From the NCBI GenBank assembly GCA_900541565.1, contig UQKB01000020.1, forward strand, positions 1 to 32,855: a DNA stretch of 32,855 nt. Direction: 5' to 3'. Positions 26,108 to 32,855 of the stretch are shown here, piece after piece. The DNA comes from an uncultured Oscillospiraceae bacterium (lineage in GTDB: Bacteria > Bacillota > Clostridia > Oscillospirales > Acutalibacteraceae). Made by a program: the position numbers and the translations under genes. The notes under the pieces are model-generated. The model worked only from the letters and a program-made list of their open reading frames with translations. It was not told where the DNA came from and made no database searches. Positions within the stretch are counted from its first letter, which is position 1, and every line of letters begins with the position of its first letter.

Positions 26108-29068
26108 ATGATCAAAAAATCAGCAGTCAGTATCTTGCTTTCCGCTGTAATGCTGATCAGTTGCCTTGTAATTCCCGTAACGGCAACGGCGGCAACAGAT
26201 TCTGCAGAAACAGCGGCGGCGGACAATGCAACAGCCTATAATCTGGCGTCAGATGTGCAAAACGGGAATATTTTACATGCGTTCAACTGGCGTTTTACCG
26301 ATGTATCCAGGTATATGAAGGAAATTGCACAGGCAGGCTTTACAAGTGTGCAGGTATCGCCTGTACAGGGGAGCAAACCCACCATTAACGTGGCTACATA
26401 TGCCTGTGACTGGATGTACTACTATCAGCCTATTAACTTTGAAATAGGCAATGGACTGGGCACAAAGGAAGACTTCAGGCAAATGTGCGAAACGGCCGAC
26501 GAATACGGCGTTAAAATTATCGTAGATATCGTTTCCAATCATATGGCGCAAGCGGATTCCGGTGTTTCCGGTGCGCTGCACCCTGATATTATCAGTGATT
26601 TAAGAGACGACGAAACAGCCTGGCATGCAGAAACAAGCAGTACGTCTGATTCCAGCCGCCAGAGTATGACGCAAAGGCTGCTGGGCGGGTTGCCCGACCT
26701 GAACACAGGCAGCGAAAAGGTGCAAAACTATGTCAAGGCTCTTTTGAAAGAATGCATAGATTATGGCGCGGACGGGTTCCGTTTTGATGCGGCAAAGCAT
26801 ATTGAGCTTCCCAGCGACGATGCATCGTTTGCAAGTGATTTCTGGCCCAATGTTACCTCCTATGCCAGATCCCTGAAGCCGGATATTTATATTTACGGCG
26901 AAGCGCTTGCGCCGCTTGGGACAGATACCGAAAACTATTTACAGTATATGAACCTGACCGACAGCGGTTACGGCAACAAGATCCGCAGCGTTATCAAGGG
27001 AACATCTGCAACTTCCACGCTTGGAAGCTATAACCTGTCCGGTGCAGATGCTGACCAGCTTGTTGTATGGATTGAATCACACGACAATTTTGCAGACGGT
27101 ACGTCCAAAAACCTGACAGATGAACAGCTGTTGCTGGGCTGGGGCATTATCGGCGCAAGAGAAGGCGCGGCGGCGCTTTATCTTTGCCGGCCTGAGCATA
27201 ACACCAAGGGCGTTGCCTATGACGAACTGATCGGCGGCCCCGGTTACAGGCTTTGGGAGAATGAAACGGTAGCTCAGATTAACCAGTTCCGCAATGCTTT
27301 TGAAGGCCAAGGCGAAACAGTGGCTTCCAGTGGTTCTCAGTTTTATGTACAGCGCGGCACTTCCGGTATGGTAATTGTTAACCTTGCAAAGGAAGATGCG
27401 GCCATCAACTACACAACAACCATGCAAGACGGTACATATACCGACCAGATATCCGGTAATACGTTTACGGTAACGGGCGGCCAGCTTACGGGTACAGTGG
27501 GAGCAAGAAGCGTAGCCGTTATTTATAATAAAGACAAATTTACGCCTGCAGCAAATGTTCAGTTTAACGGAGAAGCAGTCGACAGTGGCTCTGTTATGCA
27601 CTTTGCAGGGGATACGGCAAAAATTGACGTTACACTGGAAAACGCGCAGTCCTTTACCTATGCAGTAGGTAGCGCAGCCCCGGTGGAGGTTACAGGAAAC
27701 GGTTCTTTTACAATTGGCAGCGGAATTGATTACAATACAGAGATCCCTGTTACCATTACGGCTTCCAATGCAGATTATACAACTTCAGCTACTTATAATA
27801 TCGTTAAGAAGGATCCTAACGCCAAGGTCGTTGCGTATTTCAATATTTCCGGTAATGAAAGCTGGATTGACGACAGCGGTATTTACTGCTATGCCAAGGA
27901 TGAAAACGGCAACGAGCTTGTGGAATATCCCGGCTATGAAATGGTGCAGGTCAAGGGCACGGATTATTATAAGGCTGAAATCCCCGGCGTTACAAAGGCG
28001 ATTGTAAAATTCAATGAAGGTCCTGTTTCCACAGGCCTTGACGGAAGGACCATCCCGCCTACAGTTGTCAATTACGGCAGTGCTGAAGTTGCAGAAAACC
28101 GCGAAGCCGGCGGCTTTGAAATTATTGGCGCTATGATGTGGGAAGACGGAGTATGGCAGGACTGCGTCAATGAGCCGCAAAGCGGCGACAGAACGGAATG
28201 CACCCCATATGCGCTGGGTGATGTAGACGGCGACGGTAAGCTGCAGGTTAAGGATGTGCTTGCAATTCAAAAGCATGTTGCAAAGGTTGAACAGCTTACA
28301 GAAAAAGGCCAGTTGGCAGCGGACATCAACGGCGATAAAACAATTGATATGGAAGACGTCCTTCCGCTTCAAAGGTATATAGCAGCTATGCAGGTCGACT
28401 ATCCGATCGGCGAACCTGTTGAAGAAGAGGTGGGAGAATATACCATCTATTTTAACAACTATAAAGACTGGGAGCAGGTATATGCCTATTATTGGCAAAA
28501 CCAGGGCGGTACTTCTGTGGCCTGGCCGGGTGTAGAGTTAACGGAAAAAGTTAGCGACACGGTTTATAAGCTTACTTTACCGACCGACCAGAATGCCATT
28601 ATCTTTAATAACGGGGCAAACGGTGGACAGCAGTCCAATGATATTATCGTAACGCCGGAAAATTATGACAAGATGGTCACCTGCGCGTTTAATGAAGACG
28701 GCAGCTATGGCATCTGGACCGAGCCGGATGTTTTTCCGGAAATTCCGGACCTGAGAGAAACCATCTATTTTGAAAACACCACAAATTGGGCGGAGGTAGC
28801 CTGCTATGCGTATAGAAGCGGTTCCGGCCAGAACAACGGCGCTTGGCCGGGCGAGGTTATGACGCTTGTGGGAACCAATGCTGCGGGCAATGAGGTTTAT
28901 TCTGTAAAAATAGAAAAAGACACCTACGACAGGCTTATTTTCAACAACAATAACAACGGCCGGCAATCAGCGGATATAGAAGAAGTTGTATACGGCGGTA
29001 TTTACACGCCTGTGTCAACCTCCGGAAAATTCACCTGCACGGTTGAGGAATACACAGGTTTGGAATAA
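26108..29068 (+). CDS. Secreted GH13 alpha-amylase with central dockerin and two CBM26-type modules
   Basis: A 986-residue secreted starch hydrolase. Order: signal peptide (1 to about 29, TATAA region); GH13 barrel resembling Bacillus subtilis AmyE (about 45-475); Ig-like stretch (about 480-570); unassigned beta-module (about 573-695) with KFNEGPVSTGLDGRTIPPT; type I dockerin (about 702-764); two CBM26-like starch-binding modules (about 777-875 and 884-986). The catalytic triad is complete: Asp227 in GFRFDAAKH, Glu265 in YGEAL, Asp326 in IESHDNF; region I reads DIVSNHM. The dockerin has two calcium loops, DVDGDGKLQVKD and DINGDKTIDMED. ATG 26108 follows GTGGAGGT (26093-26100). The dockerin implies attachment to a cohesin scaffold. 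The signal peptide also has a lipobox-like LISC at 16-19. It is separately promoted and terminated. Confidence 0.95.
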   Translation: MIKKSAVSILLSAVMLISCLVIPVTATAATDSAETAAADNATAYNLASDVQNGNILHAFNWRFTDVSRYMKEIAQAGFTSVQVSPVQGSKPTINVATYACDWMYYYQPINFEIGNGLGTKEDFRQMCETADEYGVKIIVDIVSNHMAQADSGVSGALHPDIISDLRDDETAWHAETSSTSDSSRQSMTQRLLGGLPDLNTGSEKVQNYVKALLKECIDYGADGFRFDAAKHIELPSDDASFASDFWPNVTSYARSLKPDIYIYGEALAPLGTDTENYLQYMNLTDSGYGNKIRSVIKGTSATSTLGSYNLSGADADQLVVWIESHDNFADGTSKNLTDEQLLLGWGIIGAREGAAALYLCRPEHNTKGVAYDELIGGPGYRLWENETVAQINQFRNAFEGQGETVASSGSQFYVQRGTSGMVIVNLAKEDAAINYTTTMQDGTYTDQISGNTFTVTGGQLTGTVGARSVAVIYNKDKFTPAANVQFNGEAVDSGSVMHFAGDTAKIDVTLENAQSFTYAVGSAAPVEVTGNGSFTIGSGIDYNTEIPVTITASNADYTTSATYNIVKKDPNAKVVAYFNISGNESWIDDSGIYCYAKDENGNELVEYPGYEMVQVKGTDYYKAEIPGVTKAIVKFNEGPVSTGLDGRTIPPTVVNYGSAEVAENREAGGFEIIGAMMWEDGVWQDCVNEPQSGDRTECTPYALGDVDGDGKLQVKDVLAIQKHVAKVEQLTEKGQLAADINGDKTIDMEDVLPLQRYIAAMQVDYPIGEPVEEEVGEYTIYFNNYKDWEQVYAYYWQNQGGTSVAWPGVELTEKVSDTVYKLTLPTDQNAIIFNNGANGGQQSNDIIVTPENYDKMVTCAFNEDGSYGIWTEPDVFPEIPDLRETIYFENTTNWAEVACYAYRSGSGQNNGAWPGEVMTLVGTNAAGNEVYSVKIEKDTYDRLIFNNNNNGRQSADIEEVVYGGIYTPVSTSGKFTCTVEEYTGLE

Positions 29069-29116
29069 AACAACATACCTGTTATTATGACGAATACTGT
29101 ACAGTAAAATGAACTT

Positions 29117-29151
29117 ACAGGGTGATTCCTTTACGGAATCACCCTGTTTTT
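29117..29151 (+). terminator. Terminator after the first amylase
   Basis: ACAGGGTGATTCC (29117-29129) and GGAATCACCCTGT (29135-29147) form a perfect 13-base-pair stem with loop TTTAC, followed by T to 29151. Confidence 0.96.
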
Positions 29152-29341
29152 GTGTGAGAAAGTAAAAATTTAATATGTATTTTTGGTAAAAATTAAAATA
29201 AAATAAGCGATTTTGAACAGATAAAATGATTGTAATGGATTACAATTTGCAAAAGACTTGTGATTATGTACAAAAAATTTTTATTTAATATATCTATTCC
29301 TACAAAACCGGGAGCAAAATGATTATTTCGCTTCTGATTTA
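29152..29341. other. AT-rich intergenic region upstream of the second amylase
   Basis: Between the terminator and the promoter lie 190 AT-rich bases without a gene. Apart from the palindrome at 29229-29246, nothing recognisable was seen. Confidence 0.6.
29229..29246. promoter_or_regulatory. Perfect 18-base palindrome, candidate operator
   Basis: ATTGTAAT-gg-ATTACAAT has perfect eight-base arms with a two-base centre. It lies about 95 bases upstream of the -35 element, a position more typical of an activator or looping repressor site than of a simple operator. No equivalent was seen before the first amylase. Confidence 0.45.
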
Positions 29342-29370
29342 TTGCAGCCTTTTTTCGACAGGCGTATAAT
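29342..29370 (+). promoter_or_regulatory. Promoter of the second amylase
   Basis: TTGCAG (29342-29347), 17-base spacer, TATAAT (29365-29370). The predicted leader is about 36 bases and contains the AGGAGGAAC ribosome binding site. Confidence 0.85.
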
Positions 29371-29412
29371 TTATATATGTTAGCCATTACATTTATAGGA
29401 GGAACAGTAAAC

Positions 29413-32400
29413 ATGAAACGAAAAAAATCGATTATCAGCATCTTGCTGTCAGCTGTGATGCTAGTCGGGTGCTTGTGCATACCTGTAACATCGGCTGCAG
29501 CAGCGCAGGACAGTTCGCAGACCCTTGGCACTGGGAACGCCACAGCTTACAATTTGCCGGACAATATTCAGGACGGTAATATTTTTCATGCGTTTACCTG
29601 GCGTTTTACAGATGTTACAAAGTATATTAAAGAGATTGCCGCGCAGGGCTTTGGCGCGGTACAGGTGTCCCCCGTACAGGGAACCGCAGTCGCAGAGGTC
29701 GACAACGCAGCTTCCTATATGGTCGACTGGTGGAAATACTACCAGCCTGTGAATTTTTCCATAGGGAATGGTCTGGGGACCAAGGAAGATTTCACACAAA
29801 TGTGCCAAACGGCGGAGGAATACGGCATTAAGATTATTGTGGACGTTGTTGCAAACCATATGGCGCAGGACAGCAACGGCAATTATTATTCCAAGTCTGA
29901 CCAGATCCCGGCAGACCTGCGCGATGATGCAAGCTGCTGGCACTCTGTCAGAGCAACGGTCAGCGACAACAGCCGGTATGATATGACACAGAAATCCCTA
30001 AGCGGGTTGCCGGATTTAAATACAGGAAGCCAAAAAGTGCAAAACTATGTTAAAAATCTGATCAAGGAATGCATTGACGCCGGTGCGGACGGGTTCCGTT
30101 TTGACGCAGCAAAGCATATTGAATTACCAACCTCTATAGACGGCTCATCGGGCAGTGATTTCTGGCCGAATATTACAAGCTATGCAAAATCCCTTAAGCC
30201 GGATGTATATCTTTATGGCGAAATTCTCAATACGGCTGGTACCAGCTATTCCAACTACACACAATACATCAAAGTTACAGACAGCGGCCAGGGCAACGAT
30301 ATAAGGTCGGCTATCAAATCCAACAATTCCAGCACATCGCTTATTGGGTATAACTGTTCGGGCGTTTCTGCAAGCGACATTGTCACATGGGTAGAATCGC
30401 ACGATAATTTCTGTGATAAGACTTCTACAAACCTTACCCATCAGCAGCTGTTGCTCGGCTGGGGTGTTGTAGGCGCCAGAAAGGATGCAGCGGCGTTATA
30501 TTTCTGCCGTCCGGAGCACGAGCGTGTTTCCAGCGCGGGCTTCATTGATTATGACGAGCTGATCGGCGGTCCCGGCAGCACGCTCTGGCAGGACAAAACA
30601 GTTGGCGAGGTCAACAAATTCCGCAACCATTTTGTAGGACAAAGCGAAACGGTGACCTCTTCCGGTTCCCAGTTTTATGTCCAACGTGGCACTTCCGGCA
30701 TGGTGATTACAAACTTTGCCTCCAGTACGGCTTCCATTAACTACTCCACCACTATGGCGGACGGGACCTATACAGATCAGGTCAGCGGCAATACGTTTAC
30801 TGTTTCCGGCGGCAGGCTCACAGGCACCGTACCGGCAAAGTCTGTTGCGGTCATCTACAACAAAACAGAGACCACACCGTCTGTACAGCTTGCTTTGAAT
30901 GGGCAAACCGTTACAGCCGACACAACGACATTCACAGGAAAAACAACAGGCTATTACACCAACAACCATAACTTTACAACGGATACCGCAACACTTGCGT
31001 TTACACTGGAGGATGCTACTTCCGGCACATATTCCATCAATGGCGGCACACCTGTAACCTTTACCGGGGATGAAACTATAACGATTGGCAACGGCATTGC
31101 TTCTAACACGGCCATTTCTGTTGTGGTGACGGCTACAGACGGCGTCAGGACGACAGAGGAAACCTACCAATTTGTAAAGAAGCTTCCGTCGGAAAAGCTG
31201 GTTGCATACTTTGATATAACCGGTTATGAAACCTGGAGCAATTACTGCTGCTTTGTCAAAGATATAAATGGTAATGCAATCAGCGCATACCCGGGTATTA
31301 CTATGACAAGGGTAGAAGGAAATATTTATAAGGCAGAAATTACCGGCGTTACAGGCGCCTGTTATGTAAAATTTAACGAAGGCCAGGTTTCAACCGGGCT
31401 TGACGGCAGAACAATTCCGCCTACTGTTATTAATTATGGTACGGCGGCAAACGCTGCAAACCGTGAAAAGGGAGGATTCTTGCTCAACGGTTCCATGATC
31501 TGGCAGAATGGCGAGTGGAAAGACTATGATTATGAAACGTCCGAAACCCCCATTAATCCTTCCAATCCTTCCAATCCGACAGATCCCTCCAATCCAACAG
31601 ATTCTTCCAATCCAACGGAAGGTTCACAACCGCAGGAACAGTATATGCTTGGCGATGCAGACGATGACGGCCAGATTAAGGTAGCCGATGTTCTACTCAT
31701 ACAAAGGCATATTGCCAACATGCTGCAGCTGCAGGGGAAGGCGCTTCTTGCAGCAGACGTTAATCAAAACGATAAGATAGAAACAGCCGACGTTTTGGAA
31801 ATCCAGAAATATATTGCCGGTATGTATACAAGCTGCGAAATAGGGCAGTACTTTGGTACAGATACCCCAACACCAACCAACCCTACCACGCCTACAGTGC
31901 CGACAACGCCCACAACACCTACTGACCCGGCAGACACCATTACGCTTACGCTTAATCAGCCGCAGGGCTGGAGCTCTAACATTTACGCGTATCTATATAA
32001 TGAAAGCGGTATAGAAAACGCAGCATGGCCTGGTCAGGCTATGGAAAGCAGCGGTACGTCGTACGAAATTACCATCCCGGCAACAGCGGGCTATACAAAG
32101 GTTATTTTCAGCGATACGCCGATAAGCGGTACAGATGATAGCGGCACCCCATATACGGCGGTACGTATGCAGTCGCCCTCTATGGATGTAAGCGGCAGCC
32201 GCGTATATGATATAGAAATGATTACCGTTACAGCAAATAATCTTGGGTTTACGCCGACCCACTGCTATTGCTACAATCCAAGCCAGGATCAATTTGCAGA
32301 AACAGCAAAATGGCCCGGTCTGGAAGTCTCCGGCAATTCTATTTTGATCCCGGCGGGCACTTATACGAAGGCGATCTTCAACAACGGCACGCAACAGCAG

Positions 32401-32787
32401 GAGATTGATATTACCGGCGGTGTTGTACCGCCTGACCCGCAGCCAGGTGACACGATCACGGTTTATTTCTCCAATGGTCAATACTGGGACAATGTCTACA
32501 TGTATGCATGGCGCGCCTCAGATGAAAATAAAAACGCCGAATGGCCCGGTCTGCCAATGGAACCTGTAGGCCAAAACGGATATGGTGAAACCATTTATAG
32601 GGCAGAGATTAATCTGGCAGAATTTGACTATATTATTTTCAATAACGGAAGCGGAGCACAGACCCAGGATATTGCAATTTCAGCCGCTTCAAATAACATG
32701 GGTTATTACTGTGACACATCCAGCCAGAACGAACAGGGACATTATGCATATGGAACATACCCGTTCGATCCCTCTTTTATCGTCTAA
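29413..32787 (+). CDS. Secreted GH13 alpha-amylase with dockerin and three starch-binding-like modules
   Basis: An 1124-residue paralogue of the preceding amylase. Order: signal peptide (1 to about 31), GH13 barrel (about 47-480), Ig-like stretch (about 485-590), the same unassigned beta-module (about 593-710), a Pro-Ser-Asn-Thr linker (about 715-738), type I dockerin (about 745-808), a Thr-Pro linker (about 817-838), then CBM26-like modules at about 841-935, 937-1006 (short, cysteine-bearing) and 1014-1124. The catalytic residues are Asp231, Glu270 and Asp331. The dockerin loops are DADDDGQIKVAD and DVNQNDKIETAD; the second has an Asp in place of the usual glycine at loop position 6. ATG 29413 follows AGGAGGAAC about 8-16 bases upstream. 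The signal peptide has LVGC at 17-20. The C-terminal YGTYPFDPSFIV is shared with the truncated gene at 1-40. Confidence 0.95.
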   Translation: MKRKKSIISILLSAVMLVGCLCIPVTSAAAAQDSSQTLGTGNATAYNLPDNIQDGNIFHAFTWRFTDVTKYIKEIAAQGFGAVQVSPVQGTAVAEVDNAASYMVDWWKYYQPVNFSIGNGLGTKEDFTQMCQTAEEYGIKIIVDVVANHMAQDSNGNYYSKSDQIPADLRDDASCWHSVRATVSDNSRYDMTQKSLSGLPDLNTGSQKVQNYVKNLIKECIDAGADGFRFDAAKHIELPTSIDGSSGSDFWPNITSYAKSLKPDVYLYGEILNTAGTSYSNYTQYIKVTDSGQGNDIRSAIKSNNSSTSLIGYNCSGVSASDIVTWVESHDNFCDKTSTNLTHQQLLLGWGVVGARKDAAALYFCRPEHERVSSAGFIDYDELIGGPGSTLWQDKTVGEVNKFRNHFVGQSETVTSSGSQFYVQRGTSGMVITNFASSTASINYSTTMADGTYTDQVSGNTFTVSGGRLTGTVPAKSVAVIYNKTETTPSVQLALNGQTVTADTTTFTGKTTGYYTNNHNFTTDTATLAFTLEDATSGTYSINGGTPVTFTGDETITIGNGIASNTAISVVVTATDGVRTTEETYQFVKKLPSEKLVAYFDITGYETWSNYCCFVKDINGNAISAYPGITMTRVEGNIYKAEITGVTGACYVKFNEGQVSTGLDGRTIPPTVINYGTAANAANREKGGFLLNGSMIWQNGEWKDYDYETSETPINPSNPSNPTDPSNPTDSSNPTEGSQPQEQYMLGDADDDGQIKVADVLLIQRHIANMLQLQGKALLAADVNQNDKIETADVLEIQKYIAGMYTSCEIGQYFGTDTPTPTNPTTPTVPTTPTTPTDPADTITLTLNQPQGWSSNIYAYLYNESGIENAAWPGQAMESSGTSYEITIPATAGYTKVIFSDTPISGTDDSGTPYTAVRMQSPSMDVSGSRVYDIEMITVTANNLGFTPTHCYCYNPSQDQFAETAKWPGLEVSGNSILIPAGTYTKAIFNNGTQQQEIDITGGVVPPDPQPGDTITVYFSNGQYWDNVYMYAWRASDENKNAEWPGLPMEPVGQNGYGETIYRAEINLAEFDYIIFNNGSGAQTQDIAISAASNNMGYYCDTSSQNEQGHYAYGTYPFDPSFIV
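31555..31620 (+). repeat. Low-complexity linker repeat inside the second amylase
   Basis: Repeats of TCCAATCC(n)ACAGAT-type units encode Ser-Asn-Pro-(Thr-Asp) steps at residues 715-736. It is a flexible linker between the beta-module and the dockerin. Short direct repeats like this can change in number by slippage. The first amylase has no comparable linker. Confidence 0.75.
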
Positions 32788-32855
32788 AAATTCAATTATA
32801 AGTGAATTGTCAAACTAAGTGCAACAGGAATTGAGCTCAAGTTCCCATAATTCCT
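32788..32855. other. Downstream flank of the second amylase with a partial hairpin at the window edge
   Basis: AGGAATT (32826-32832) and AATTCCT (32849-32855) are perfect arms around 16 bases, and TTGAGCTCAA inside is itself a palindrome. This could be the start of a terminator whose T-run lies past the edge, but it cannot be confirmed. No gene is visible in these bases. Confidence 0.3.

Noticed and set aside
31555..31620. CRISPR-like short repeats
   Set aside because: The units are 6-15 bases, in frame, and encode a Pro/Ser/Asn/Thr linker within a continuous coding sequence.
26108..32787. Pullulanase or amylopullulanase function
   Set aside because: Each protein has a single GH13 barrel with AmyE-like conserved regions and none of the pullulanase motif (YNWGYDP).

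Overview
The window looks like a chromosomal segment from a gut-type member of the Clostridia (Oscillospiraceae/Ruminococcaceae-like). This is an inference from four things: Firmicutes operon order (pyrH-frr-uppS-cdsA-dxr-rseP-ispG-polC), a PolC-type polymerase, strong AGGAGG-type ribosome binding sites with TTGACA/TATAAT promoters, and secreted amylases carrying type I dockerins. All supported genes lie on the + strand. No tRNA, rRNA, CRISPR array, or complete transposable element was seen.

Layout. (1) Positions 1-40 are the last codons of an amylase-like gene whose body lies upstream; its C-terminus almost matches that of the amylase at the right end. A terminator follows. (2) Positions 294-6771 hold a promoter with a possible short leader ORF, uvrB (excision repair), and a type IIA topoisomerase pair (parE/parC-like). 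(3) secG has its own promoter and terminator. (4) Positions 7366-18107 form a long housekeeping operon for UMP kinase, ribosome recycling factor, undecaprenyl-PP synthase, CDP-diglyceride synthase, two MEP-pathway isoprenoid enzymes (dxr, ispG), the site-2 protease RseP, and the replicative polymerase PolC, apparently followed by an AI-2E-family membrane protein. (5) Positions 19467-25932 form a histidine operon, hisZ-G-D-C-B-A-I-E, with hisH and hisF missing. (6) Positions 26026-32787 carry two tandem, separately promoted, secreted multidomain alpha-amylases (AmyE-like GH13, accessory beta-modules, dockerin, CBM26-type starch-binding modules).

How the parts work together. The central operons are core metabolism: uppS, dxr and ispG connect isoprenoid precursor synthesis to the cell-wall lipid carrier; cdsA feeds phospholipid synthesis; pyrH feeds pyrimidine nucleotides. 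The accessory interest is the amylase set. At least three related genes lie around this block, two of them complete with an internal dockerin, which suggests they dock onto a cohesin-bearing scaffold in an amylosome-like starch-degrading system. No cohesin or scaffoldin is in the window, so that assembly is inferred. Other points for a second look are a clamp-motif-like C-terminus on the topoisomerase A subunit, a non-standard start for rseP, a perfect palindrome upstream of the second amylase, and a possible uORF/hairpin leader before uvrB.
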